The position numbers were made by a program, and so were the translations under genes. A DNA stretch of 64,000 nt from Haliotis asinina (taxonomy: Eukaryota; Mollusca; Gastropoda; Lepetellida; Haliotidae): positions 19,236,001 to 19,300,000 of the forward strand of contig NC_090295.1 of NCBI RefSeq assembly GCF_037392515.1, read 5' to 3'. Under the pieces are notes generated by a model. It saw nothing but the letters and a program-made list of their open reading frames with translations. It had not been told where the DNA came from and ran no database searches. Below are positions 43,256-55,126 of the stretch, piece after piece. The first letter of the stretch is position 1, and each line of letters opens with the position of its first letter.

Positions 43256-46200
43256 ATGATCCTGGAAGTAACACTACTTCTCGCTGGTCTGTCTGTTGCA
43301 AGTGGAAGCATCTGTTGTCCACCAAAGCAATTCAGTGCGTTCCAGTATATCACCTTTGTCAACTCCAGGACCACGGCGCGTGTAAGTACAATCATCTCTA
43401 TGGGCGGATCCAGGAACTTTGGAAGTAGGGGGTTCAGGGGGTGCCAACCCCCACTGGCTCCACCAACTCCCAAAAAATCTTCAGTGTGATCAAAAGTCAA
43501 AAGGGGGCGGGAAGGGGGTTGTTGTTGTTTCGAGTCCCTGAAGTCCCCCTCTGGATCCGCCAATGATTATTGACATGCACATGTATGTAAGTACTCTGTC
43601 ACTCCTCTTCGTAAAATCCAGATGTTTTGGGCTTATCCCAGAATAAATGATAAATGACACGTGTTACGTGAAAGCCTTTGCTCCAACTAAAAAAGATATC
43701 TAAAGTTCTATGAAAAGAATCTCTTCTCCACACCTGTAAATACAAGAGCCTTTGACAGTTCTGATGGCAATGCCAGCTCAAAAAAAGATTAATATGTTCT
43801 TCTTGGAGATGTAATTGCCCGCCAAAGACAAACAATTATGGCGTAGGTAAAACGTACACGTTACAACGCCTTTGAACAAATACTGTCCATAACTATTTCG
43901 GGGTGGGGGGTAGCCTCGTCATTAAAAAGTTCGCTCGTCACGCCGATGGTTCGACTTCGATTCCACATATGGGTACAATGTGCGATCCCTATTTCTGGTG
44001 CCCCTGCCTTGATATATCTGAAATATTGCTAAACGCGGCGTAAAACCATACTCACTCACTCAACCATAATTATTCAGAAATTAAATTAGGTTCCTTACTA
44101 TTTCCACATGGAAACTAAGTGTTAAGCCTATTTCTGCCGTGTTATTTCTGGAATATTGCTAAAAGCGGCGTAAAAATATTCATTCACTCGTTATTGTTCT
44201 TGTTCAGTTATTTGTGACATTACATCAGGTTTTAATGTCACATATTAAATCGGAGACTTTTGCAATTCGTGTCTCCTAGATGACATGTTATAAGAATATT
44301 CCTATTAATAAAAGTAGCTTAGAAAAGATTTCTTTTACCAAAGTACAAAATCTAATTTCTGAAAAGATGTCATAGGAACATTGTGACGTAATCGGTCAAC
44401 ATGACGTCACAGTCAAATCTCATTATTATCCTCATTGGTGCACTGAGATGCCATCGGACACTGTGACGTCACCAGTCAACATGACATCACTAGCAAGTGA
44501 CATTATCATTATTCTCAGTGACGCTGAAGCTGTTTTTTTTTTTGTTTTTTTTTTTTTTGTTTTTTTTTTTTTGTTTTGTTTTTGTTTTTTGTTTTTTTGG
44601 GGTGTGTGTTTTCTGTTGTTTGTTTGTTTTGTTTTGTTTTTGTTTTGTTTTGGGGGTTTTCTTTGTCTTTTTTATACTTTTAATTTTTTATCATTTTCAT
44701 TACATCATGAGTCCATCCTTTTGCAACATTCTGCGCAAAGTACCACGATGGACTAGCGGATCAGATTACAATGATTGCACATAAAATGTACGCAAGGTTA
44801 TACGTTTCTTTTATTCCAGTTACTTTACAGCTTTGGTTTGGAATGTCATTGCCAACGAATTCTGCTTTAGAATAGAAGATGTTAATATCCAGAAATGTGT
44901 TCTTAAAAATCAGGTTAACGAAGAACAGAACATAAGCTTCCCAAGGGAACCAATAAACATTTGTCCTGATAAGATCATTGACACATGTCATCGTGTCCCA
45001 ACTACCTACATGCCCATCCTGTAGGTCACGGGACTATCTGGTCCAGAATGTTAAAATCTGTTATGGTAATATAACTGGAATCCTGCTGAGTGCAGGGGTA
45101 GACAAACAAACACAACAAACCAATAAACATTTACTTCTAGAAACGAATAATTCGTAAGGTGACACAAATTACCACAAATACAATAGGAAACATAACATAG
45201 TTACACCCCAAAGTGCATGAAAATAACAGGTCCATTAACATCTTCATTGAATGAATAAGAGTGTCTGAATAACCAGTCTTTGTAACAATCGTCTTTGGGT
45301 ATTATATGGAATTGTTAAATGCAGTATCTTAAACTGGAAACTGTTTTACTTTCTAATGCCTTTCCATCCTGTATGTTCCATTCTAAGATGCTTCGGTGAA
45401 AGATCAAAGGCGCCAATCAAAGATCAGACGACAATGTGCACTTTTTGCATTACGTCACAATGTGTTCACGTCACTGCGTCATTCCAGTCTGCCCCCTCGA
45501 AATCGATTTTTTTGCATTACGTCACAGTGTAACCGACGTCACAGTAAACTGCTTCGTCGCATTCCGTTTCTTGGTTTGCAGTTGCATGACACAGCTAACA
45601 TCACTGGTGAAAACACTACGTTTATGTTTTACGAAAGATAAAATGTCTCACAGTTCGACTCACAATTTTACAGAGACACTGTAATGTTCGCAATGTTTAC
45701 ATTCCCACAATGCAATCGTGGAATGTCGCATGACTAGTCAGCTTCAGCTGAATGTGCTGATCTAAACCTTCGTTGGTAGTAGAAATGAGACGGTCATATT
45801 GCCTTGTATGGTTTAAGAGAATCGCAGATGTAATTAAAATGATCTAGAGAAGATATTTAACCCGAACATAAACCGTCACCAAACTGTGTTTTCTTTTTTT
45901 TCTTTTTTTTTTAATTTTTATTTTGATTTTTGTTTTTTTTATTTATTTATTTTGTATTTATTTATGTTTCTTTTTTTTGACGGGTGGGGGGGAGTTATGT
46001 TCGAGTATGGTTTGTCTAACGTCGGGGACTGAGACGTCAAAAGAACAGCGCGTTAGTTAGCCCTGTGCGAGGATTCTTAATTTAGGTCACAGACACCGTC
46101 GTTTGTTTTCTGCCATTAATCGAAATTAGGCTTAGAAATTATTACATACGGCATCTTAGAAAAGAAATACAGTTCGTTCTATCACCATGTATAGTGTAAT

Positions 46201-49200
46201 AAATCACACTTTCGCCCTGAACTATTATATCGTTAAAGCATTCGCACGCAGTGTGCTATATTACACAATGCACGGTGGCAGAACGGACTGTATTTCTTAA
46301 TTCATACTGATAACCACCTGATGCAATAAATGAATGAGTTCAGTTTTACGCCTCCTTTAGCAATATTACAGTATTATCACAGCGGGGGGGGGGGGGGGGG
46401 GGGGGAGGGGGGAGGGGAACACATATAGGATTCACACATTGCAGGAATCGAACCCGGATCTTCGGTGTGACGAGAGAACGCTTTAACAACTAAACTACCC
46501 AACCGGATTTAAAAAAGAGAGCTTGGTAATAATTTGATCGGTCAGATGTGGCATGGACATGCACTTCTCTAGCTTTAGCTTGGACAGAATGGCACTGAAG
46601 CTGATAAGCTGTACTTTTAGCATTCTACAACTTTTGAAATAATTTAAGAATTAACATGATTTTGACTAATAAACATGTCTTCTCTTGTTCTCTTCTGTTG
46701 TCAGATTTCTTAATCAGAAATATCATTACAACATCTCAGAAGTTCAATTTGGATGTCGTATGTCTAAATAGGAAACATAATGCAGGATGACCGACGGTTA
46801 ATAGTCAATAATTATTAGGTTTGATGCTTAGAAGCGGAAGTGCATATTTCGAAAGCAGCAACAGATATTGAGTATCACTGATGCAGACATTCGTGTGTTA
46901 TGTCAGATAAAGGTAGATTTATCGTGCTCGAGTTTGTTCGAATTAGTTCGAGCTTTCATCATCAGACCACTAACGACGCTATGTTTGATGTGTTATCTAG
47001 CATAAATTTGAGAGTCAAGAAAATCTGTCTGAATGCAAATCTCTCCAAACTGACAACCCCGTCATATTGGTATATATTTTCAGGCATTGCATTCCTTTGT
47101 TTATGACCGTATCAATCAAAGATACCTCGTCAGCAGCAACCCCGACGACAACTTTTTCATAGGGACAGCCAAAGTAATCTACGACTACAGGAAGGTAAGG
47201 ATGACCTCCAAAGTGCTTTACGACTGGATCTAAGATATATTATCACGTGGTTTCTCAGTGGGCTATGCGCCATCCATTGATGCTCCGTCCTGTTTTACAG
47301 TGAGAGGACGAAAAGTGAGAGAAGAATGGCATAATCGGCCAACAATGACCAGAAGGGTCTCTTGATTTTTAGAAAGCCATATCTGTCGAAATATTGGCCT
47401 AGAATTATGATGTTGAATTTATTGGTGAATGTGAACTTGCGAAATGCCATTTTCCGTGTTTTACACGATTCACGTACTATACCAAGTGTGATCACCACGT
47501 GACTATATGACAGCCAGCATTCCCCTCTCCATACCCCCTGTCAGCCTCTACATGAGTGATACTCTGAAGGTGTAGACTACAGCATCACTCATGTAAAACA
47601 GCTTTCAGTTGAGTTGGGCCAGGATCTGTACATGAGGATCCCCTTTGCACACGACCCCGACACGATCATGCCCCAGATCGGGGGCCCATTCATTTTGAGA
47701 CATGTCGGGGTGCTTATTTCTATCAGTTCGAGCAGAAGCATAAAGCAGGCAAGACTTGTCATCGAGGCTCTTTCGAAGTATCCGTCATGGGGCCAAGTTG
47801 ATTATAACCGAGCTCTAAAAAAAACTGCATTACCTGAAATATTGGTGCAATATCAAAATAGTCTATATATGTCAAAATATGAATCAAAACTTAACAAATG
47901 AATCGTGCAACATATCTTGCAAAGCTTGTCAGCGATTCACCAGTGCATTAGTGAATCCTAACGCCACAACAGAGGTTCATTAACAGTTTGGAGACGTCGA
48001 CGCATCTTCGGCATCCGTGCAAGAAGCCCAATCTTGGATTTCGTTCACTGCCCCAGTGCACTAAGGCAATCAATGCACACACTCTCAGTTGACCGTACGA
48101 ACCCCTCCTTATGTTGACCGTCACTATAATTTCCATGTCTTTCCATGAAATAACATTTCATTCCGAGCAGTATCATATAAACTCTGCTTCTGTTTGTAGA
48201 GTGTGTGTCAAAAATAACTACAATAAGTATAATTCTGAATGAAAATGATTTGTTTGCAGAAGGTTGGTTACAGTATTAATACAGAGTCGAAGACTTGTTC
48301 AAAATTCCCCGTTCAAGGAAACTTCGAGGATCAGGAGAATGTCTGTGTTCCAAGTAAGTCATTTAACAATTTACTTCTCTTCAAGACTCACTCAAAACAC
48401 TCACTGTTTGTTACGTATATTTATATGGTTACATGAAAGATTGATTTCTCTACTAACTTGGAGAACCATCTGCAAACTGTATGCAACTGAATTGCACGAG
48501 GATCATTCATCAGTTTCCTGAAACGCATGAAAAAATACCATGTATGTGAACATCTGTGTTATGGTGTAATGTTTTGTTATGAGTTCGCCAAATCACACCA
48601 CACCAAGCTTTCTCTTATTTTCATCATTTTCTGTACTTTCTAACGTTACGGTTTTGTTTTACAATACATCTGTTCATGTGTAAACAGTACCTTTAACCAG
48701 TATGGCATGTTTGCAAAAATTAGTTCAGAAGTGTAACCTGAAATAAGTGGCTATATTTATAGACAAATGTTTGAATGTTCTATCCCTCGATAGACTCCAA
48801 ACATAGAAGGTCCCTCATAACCGTTCGCTGATTCGTTACTGGTTATGTGTCTTCACGATATCAACCGCCAGTTTACGTGGTTCAGATTCATTCCTTTACG
48901 GACCTCTTCTGTGTGGCTGAAAGATTGCCGATCAGTGACAATTGCTAGCTGACAGATACCTTAGAAGCTTAGCCTGTACGAGTATATCCAGCTCAGAACG
49001 TCTTACTTACAAAGACTGTCTGTCCTTGTCTTTCTGCATGATGCCAAGAAAGAAGGTCAACAACAGCAAGTACCATCTTGATACGGCCCAAAGCCCACAG
49101 GCCTTACACTCTCAGGGAAACAACCCATCCTCTTCTCAACGGAGGTGGTTTAATTGTGCATGACGAACGAAATCTGTTCAGATGAGTTTCCATGAACGTA

Positions 49201-52200
49201 CTCCAGAAGTAGAGTTGACCCATTTTTCTCGAAAAGCAACACCTCGAGTTCGAAGGTACAATGCCTGCACTCTCTTCGGGCTGCTTCTGTCTTACCAGTA
49301 CATGTTTCTCAGCTTATCTCGAATTCGTGATACAAATGCGAAGTGGGATTTGATTTCGAGAAGACCGAAAAAGCAAAACCCACATGATTTTGCTATGTAT
49401 AATTATCTGGTACTGTCTTTGAGTGGCATTTTAGAATTTGGGGAGTACAGCTACTTTTGTTATTTCGTGATTCACCCTGTCTGACAACGGCACAATACTT
49501 TGTGTAGAAACGTCGCACTAACGAAATAGACGTTGTTATCCATAACGTTTGTCACTGTTGTAATTATCTGTTACTCCCAGGGGCAAAACTGAAAGCATAA
49601 TGCTTTCGCATTATTTGGCAACATTCGAGTCCCACCAGAGATAAAATAGTGACTGAAGGCGTAAGTGTATACACATGAAAGAATCTGTTAACACAATTAA
49701 CCATTAAAGAGTAAGATGTCACACGTTCGGGTACATTGATAGTTTGCAAGACGTCAGCCCACCCCATAGGTTCAAACTGTAAATGTACGGTAAAGGAAAC
49801 GAACGTTTGTTCCTTTTGAGATTCTACATTTTCTTTAGCACCCTTAGGGATAATCATGTCCAGCATGTTCCGGTTTTTGTTTGCCACCACAAACCAATGA
49901 TCAACAATGTGACAATCGTTCTACACAATTATGTGAAAAGCACGTGTGTTAAAATTTACTGCCCTTGTCACTTGAAATGTAAACATAAAATGTCGCCATT
50001 ATGAATTAACACTGACAAGCGTGCTGACGTGCAAGGTGAAGACAAGCCTTCTCGACTTCCAAAGGGAACAGAGCTTTCAGAAATGGCATAAACTGCAAAG
50101 TGCGGTTTCAGAGAATACCTGGTCCAGTTTTGGCGACGTCAATGGCTAACTTCACATGCTTTTGACAATATTTCGGCCTACATTATACGTACTGGGACAT
50201 AAGCACTGAGTTTCACTTTAGCTTGCAATTTAAGAAATAAAAGATTTATTATCCCCTACGACTGAAATCGACAATTGAAACTTCGAGACGAAGAGCTTCA
50301 AAGCGGAGAACACTTGCCATACATGGAATGCATACAACATGACATTCGTAAACAACGTTCCAAGGGACATAACTCAGTTGGAATCGCTAGAAATAATGTT
50401 CGGCTGGTAAAGGGTGTGAGAGTCGATTTATGCATCTTTGCATCAATTCACTTGTAGTTTTTTCTTTAACATTGTGATAGATTATATGGAAGCTTCCCTA
50501 ATGGCTGATAGATAGGAATGGATTATTTACCTTTTAGAGAAGTGTGGTGTGATATGGTGCCTTTAAACATTGTCATTCAAATTTTAATCACCAGGATCCA
50601 TACCGATTCGGATCCGCACCAGCGAAAGGGTGCCTCCCTAACCATGCCTACCTGTAATAATATATTTCATATATACAGAACTAAGCTCTGTCCGTCCGTA
50701 CGTACATACGAACTGGAACATTTTAAGTACCACTGACCAGATTCTTTTCTCTTTTGATACCTGGATTCATCACAGTAATAGAAAAGGTCCCAGTCAAGGT
50801 TGTTGACCTTCATTACAAGGTCACAAGGGAAATTTAACGTTTTACCCTTGTGAGCGAGGTATCTCCAGAACCGTTCACTGGATTTCATTTCAGTTACCAC
50901 CTTCGCTTTAATTACTTTCTCAGTTTGATTTTTTGAGTTGCGACGGGGGAATTATGCCACCTAGATCCAATGCATGTTGTGCAAAACATTTACAAATAGT
51001 CCACCCTTTCAGAGTATTTTGGAATGTTTCACATCTTACCAACACCTGAAACGAAATATTCGCATCCTGTCTTACTGCAGGTGGCGCTGATTCTTTGGGC
51101 CCTTTCTTTTACGGCTACAATCGGAACAGGCTGAATTCATTGTCCTATACCTACAACAGCACGGCCTTCGATGGTAGGCAACAGATCGTCGACGCTACCG
51201 TCACAAGGGACGGCTGCATACCAATCACCATCACCACGACCACATTCGGCGGCAAAGGTTGGTATGGGTGAGCGTGTGAGTGGAGTTAAGTAGGAACATG
51301 GCCGTAGTGTTGAGTTTTCGAATGATCGAAAGTACATGAACAACTTTGGGCGGTGCGTCAAAAATATGGCCGCCTGTGAGCTGAATTTTTAAAAAGAGTA
51401 AGCAAGATTATTCTGCGCCAGATCGTTTTAGAAGGCGAGGGAGGGCGCCTTCTCATTTTGTCAGGATTTACCAGTTCCATTCTTTAAAGAGTTTGTTTAG
51501 ATGCCGTTTTGTAACATTATTTTAAGTATATCACTGCACATCAGTTACGATTGGAGATTTGTGTAGTTGTGAGCCTACTTCATTATAATAAGCTATCTAC
51601 TTTTTTCACATTTTGTATAAATTCACATTCACTTGGATACACTTTACATGAAGCGTTCTGTGGACAAGGTTTTGTAATGGTATAGCATAAGTGACATGTC
51701 ACTTTATAAATATCCACTGGGGAAAAAACAAAACACGCAAAAACTGGGGCAAAGGCAGAAACACTATTTCGTTATCGCAATCACAGAACTTGCTGGCGTA
51801 TAATCCATTTTCTGTCAGACAGATTCACATTGAAATACTTTTTAGCCATATATTCTCATTGCCATGTACATCTTTTAGTAACCCTATATAAGTGGTGAAA
51901 CTTGGTTTCTCATCCTTGATATTCATGACAAAAATGTGGAGCTTGGCCGGTTGAGCATAGAGTCACTATTGGCACAAAAATGTGCATCTTAGCTGGTTGA
52001 GCATAGAGTCACTATTGGCACAAAAATGTGGAGCTTGGCTGGTTGAGCATAGAGTCACTCCTTATCACAAAAATGTGGAGCTTGGTTGGTTGGGCATAGA
52101 GTTACTCCTGGTACAAAAATGTGGAGCTTGGCTGGTTGAGCATAGAGTCACTATTGGCACGAAATAGTATATCCTGAGCTGGGAGTACGAATGTTCTGTG

Positions 52201-53326
52201 TCGGACATGATTAACAAATCCGGTAAATTCTTCCCAGAATAATTTAATGGTTGGACATTCAACTTACACGTGATAGATATTCTCAACTAGTTTTGTATAG
52301 ATAACTCTGTGTACAAATTTGTAATGAAAATTCAAAAGCTTTGTGTCTTGAATGGTTTGTCAATATTGCGACAGTATGTTCTTCCAATTGATATGATTGT
52401 TTAGTTGACTTTCCCCTTTATCGCATACGTTTGGAAAATTGGATTTCGATATGAGACGAGCGTAAAATGATCTCGATCCTTTAGTGAGTTTATTAAGATG
52501 GTTCTGATGAGAACATATCGATACATTTGTTATGCTTGGGTGACCAGCTGTTTATATGACTTCTCTCCATTGTCTTGAAATGCTAAGGATGACACGGTTT
52601 AGTCAAGTACTGTGCTCTTAATATCAAATTTTGTATTACGTTCAGCATTGAAACAATATTTAATATTTTAATATGAACAATTCCTTGTCTGAAGCAGTTA
52701 TTAATTATGAGACATGGATCGCGAAACTGGTGATATAACCGGAGAGGTTGCATAAGGAATTCGTCTATGTTAGTCTCGTTAACTTCATATCAATCAGCTA
52801 TTTATTAAAATGCGTGTCGGAGATTTTATTCCTCGGTGCGAAAGAACGAATGAGTGGTTTTCCGTGTTACGCTACTTGTGACAATATTCAAGCATTATCA
52901 AGGCGTGGGACACCAGAAATGGACCTCGCCTTTTGTACCGATGCGGGAAATCGAACCCTGATTTTCGACGTGACGAGCGAACGCTTTGACCACCAGATTA
53001 CCCAGGTCTTCCATCTCCGAACTGGTTCCTATTGTGCTATTGTGAGAGACCACAAAATGTTCTGGTGGTCTGGCACGCTGACTAGATATATAAGTGTGCC
53101 CCTGTACACGGTGTGTGAAACAACTGCATGCCAACCCTGAGCCCGTTATATTGAAATAATGCTGCTTTAAATGTGACCATACTGAATCTTACGAAGAACG
53201 ACAGGGCAAAACTGATGACTGTAAACTTTCTCTTCAGGAGGAAACTCTCTCTACACTGTTGGGTACAACGACTTCTATGCTGGCCTCAGGGACGACACCT
53301 TCTTCGACATTCCGTCCTATTGCTGA
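43256..53326 (+). CDS. Ependymin-related secreted glycoprotein, gene 4 (diverged paralogue, five coding exons)
   Basis: Coding exons: 43256-43381, 47084-47194, 48260-48353, 51081-51257 and 53238-53326; 198 residues, with the same exon lengths and phases as genes 1 and 2. The signal peptide ends VASG, followed by SICCPPKQF. All six cysteines (20, 21, 92, 108, 156, 198) are kept. The N136 sequon is kept (NST), but the N36 sequon is lost (NSR). Exon 2 is the most changed part: after the shared INQRYL it reads VSSNPDDNFF in place of ITGDRSNGQV, so a surface loop may differ. The ATG after the promoter pair is chosen; an in-frame ATG at 43154 lies upstream of the TATA-like box. Introns are large (3.7, 1.1, 2.7 and 2.0 kb) and full of repeats. 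The intact frame and cysteines argue for a working gene with a role of its own. Confidence 0.9.
43402..43562. mobile_element. Miniature inverted-repeat element in gene 4 intron 1
   Basis: Ends GGGCGGATCCAGG and CTCTGGATCCGCC are inverted copies. The inside is G-rich with 'ggggttcagggggtgccaac'. It is non-coding and lies only 20 nt inside the intron 1 donor. Confidence 0.7.
43600..43835 (-). mobile_element. Possible LINE-like coding remnant in intron 1 of gene 4
   Basis: The reverse strand has an open stretch with a phrase like ELALPSELSKALVF in one frame and HLSFIL in another. It looks like a retroelement C-terminus but no decisive motif is present. Confidence 0.25.
43905..44062 (+). repeat. 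SINE-1 copy, plus orientation
   Basis: 'gggtagcctcgtcattaaaa' (A box), 'gttcgacttcgattcc' (B box), 'cgcggcgtaaaaccatactc' and the tail. A second tail-only fragment lies at 44126-44190. Confidence 0.8.
44380..44525 (+). repeat. Two tandem units rich in TGACGTCA sites, gene 4 intron 1
   Basis: A unit of about 65-80 bp containing 'gtgacgtaatcggtcaacat' (44383) and TGACGTCA (44402-44409) is repeated with TGACGTCA at 44464-44471 and 'agtcaacatgacatcac'. TGACGTCA is the CREB/ATF consensus. Whether any factor binds is unknown. Confidence 0.5.
44530..44690 (+). repeat. Long T-rich (TTTTG)n tract
   Basis: Runs of T broken by single G. The phenylalanine-rich frames are repeat translations. A second T-rich tract lies at 45890-45980. 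Confidence 0.9.
44966..45102 (-). repeat. SINE-2 copy, worn, in gene 4 intron 1
   Basis: 'aagatcattgacacatgtca', 'gggactatctggtccagaat' and 'gctgagtgcaggggta' follow SINE-2 in reverse. Confidence 0.6.
45440..45580 (+). repeat. Second pair of repeats with ACGTCAC sites, gene 4 intron 1
   Basis: 'tttttgcattacgtcaca' occurs at 45442 and again near 45509, each followed by another 'acgtcac' (45468 and 45536) and a 'cgcattcc'/'gtcattcc' end. The unit is about 68 bp. Confidence 0.55.
46162..46298. mobile_element. 137-bp palindromic MITE in gene 4 intron 1
   Basis: The left arm 'aagaaatacagttcgttcta' (46162 onward) and the right arm ending at 46298 are inverted copies over about 45 nt with few mismatches. 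The centre is short. No coding sequence. Confidence 0.8.
46331..46506 (-). repeat. SINE-1 copy holding a 22-G run
   Basis: 'gagttcagttttacgcctcc', 'tgcaggaatcgaacccggat' and 'ctttaacaactaaactaccc' show the reversed SINE-1. An uninterrupted run of 22 G (46384-46405) has expanded inside it and could form G-quadruplex structure. Confidence 0.8.
46845..46912. repeat. 68-bp module shared inverted with block C
   Basis: 'catatttcgaaagcagcaac', 'gagtatcactgatgcagaca' and 'ttcgtgtgttatgtcagata' match the reverse complement of 27166-27233 almost perfectly. Probably the end of a transposon. Confidence 0.65.
51928..52160 (+). repeat. Minisatellite with 46-bp unit, five copies
   Basis: Units carry 'acaaaaatgtggagcttgg' and 'ggttgagcatagagtcacta'. 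Starts are at 51928, 51974, 52020, 52067 and 52113. Located in intron 4 of gene 4, next to the LINE remnant. Confidence 0.9.
52180..52740 (-). mobile_element. LINE remnant (L1/Tx1-like tail) in intron 4 of gene 4
   Basis: On the minus strand one frame reads NFHYKFVHRVIYTKLVEN (about 52335-52285), then VECPTIKLFWEEFTGFVN (about 52255-52200), with a stop between. FHYK-x(4)-R and ECP-x(4)-FW phrases are typical of the C-terminal region of L1/Tx1-type LINEs. Earlier parts are recognisable to about 52620. Inactive. Confidence 0.65.
52849..53013 (-). repeat. SINE-1 copy in intron 4 of gene 4
   Basis: 'caatattcaagcattatcaa', 'gcgtgggacaccagaaatgg', 'gaaatcgaaccctgattttc' and 'gaacgctttgaccaccagat' follow the reversed SINE-1. 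Confidence 0.8.
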
Positions 53327-53429
53327 GTCTGATACCGTACGTATAGCGACAAATATCAAGACGTTCATTTGGGAGAAGAGAGCAGTAAACCAAACAATAA
53401 CCTTGGACCTAAGTATAATAACATTTCAG

Positions 53430-54600
53430 TCTCTGAAAATGAAATAACAAAGATACACTCGAAGGCGCAACAGTAAACAGAGAGAACTCGTATTTCTTTC
53501 ACTGACACAAGGATCCGTAAACATGGTGTTACGCGGAGAGATCACACAACAAAGTTCATGACACAGACGACGTCTAATACTATCTAGTAATCCCGTAAGT
53601 GCATATTTTTTCTGCAGTATAGCATATTCTAACCTACAACTCCAAAACTACCAAAATGTCACTCAGTGAAGATCACATAACATCTTTTCACTCAGAAACA
53701 CTGCAGTGAACACAAGCGACTCACATGTCTCTCCCTGACACTACTACAAATATCTAAAATGATTTTCACTCAATGGCACACACAACACCACTACCAGCCT
53801 TTCACTCACATGTCGACATTTCACTCGTATGCAATGAAATATAAAGACTCCTATTTCTCTCTAACTTATAACATAAGAAGAGTGGCACAGTCAACATCAC
53901 TGTAGTCTGTTTGCGTTGAAAACGTACCTATGAATTGTACTTTAAACGAAAAGGTAAGTGACATAAAGTGAAATCAAAATTGCGAATCCTCATAATTTGA
54001 CATCACCAACTGAACATTTAAATCTCAGAATCTCATTAAATTTAGGACAAAAGCTGCTTAACAAACGAACAAAGTTTCAAATCGCTCTTACTTGCTTATA
54101 TTACGACGGGGTAAGCACAATAGTTGGAACCAACCTTTCACTCAATTCCACAGCCAGCATCCATTTACTCAGTGGTACAGGCACCTTATACTGATATATC
54201 AATATAACAAGCAACGCTAAATTCTATCTTTTCTATGGTTTTTTTTCGCAAATTAAATACTGACATTTCACGGTCACCATACAATAGATTCTTCACCCCG
54301 TGACATGACAGTGAAGTTGTATAGCTATGATGTTCACCAACTAGTAATGACATTCATACTAAGATTCCTTCTTTTCCATTCCATAGCTTTTAAGACCATG
54401 TTCAGTGAAAATAAAATAACATCGATTCACTCGAAAACACAAAAGTGAACACGAACGATTCACATTTAGAACGATTCACAACCAGGGAAAACCTAACCTT
54501 CACTCAGTCGTTTAGATTACATCAAATTACGGCTTTTCACTCAAATATCCATTTATTTAATTTCCAACATTTTAGTCGGTCAACATCAAATCCCGTCTCT
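53430..54600 (+). repeat. Degenerate repeats with 'cactcgaaaacacaa.agtgaacac' core, in the 3' UTR intron of gene 4
   Basis: A 75-bp phrase near 53433 ('aaatgaaataacaaagatac' onward) is recognisable at 53675 and 54408, and short 'tttcactca' words are scattered throughout. Spacing is about 243 bp and about three times that, which suggests an old tandem array with a unit near 245 bp. Confidence 0.45.
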
Positions 54601-55126
54601 TTTCCCAATAGCATAACAGTAAATATTAAATGTTCACTGACAAGACTTACCGGATGTCAGCCTGATTTGCACTTTATATTATCAGTCTCCACTTCCTGGT
54701 GTTCACACAACTCGTGCACCCACTAGATGCACATTCTTACTGCGGCTTTCCCATCCGCACTGAATGGATTGAGACGCATAGTGACAATACTTTGTCCTAG
54801 TTTAAAGCAGGTTCCTATACCCGCAATGTGTGTTCTCTCAAGTGCACAGGGTTGTGTACTGAACACAGGGGATTGCTACAACACTGAAAGGGTTTTTACA
54901 CCCGGTCACATCTGAGCTCGATCGAACCTGGAACTCGCTGGATTACTAGCCAGGCGCCATAGACAGCTCGTCTACCACACCTCACCCCACGAATTACTCC
55001 TCGCCTAGCTATGTTGGGAAAACTATAGCTTTGTTTCATTTATTATCTTCAATGTGACACAAAGCAACTTTTCAAAAAAAATGCCTTTGGTCAAATTACC
55101 CGAACATTTATTTTTTTTTATTTCAG

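Noticed and set aside
44448-44784. Phenylalanine-rich frames resembling membrane proteins
   Set aside because: They arise from the (TTTTG)n tract; composition and lack of conservation rule out a gene.
47551-47605. Short hairpin 'tacatgagtgatac...gcatcactcatgta' as an RNA gene
   Set aside because: Fourteen-base arms only, with no other RNA-gene signal; noted as an ordinary inverted repeat in intron 2 of gene 4.
51982-52167. Open frame repeating GAWLVEHRV-like phrases
   Set aside because: It is the translation of the 46-bp minisatellite.
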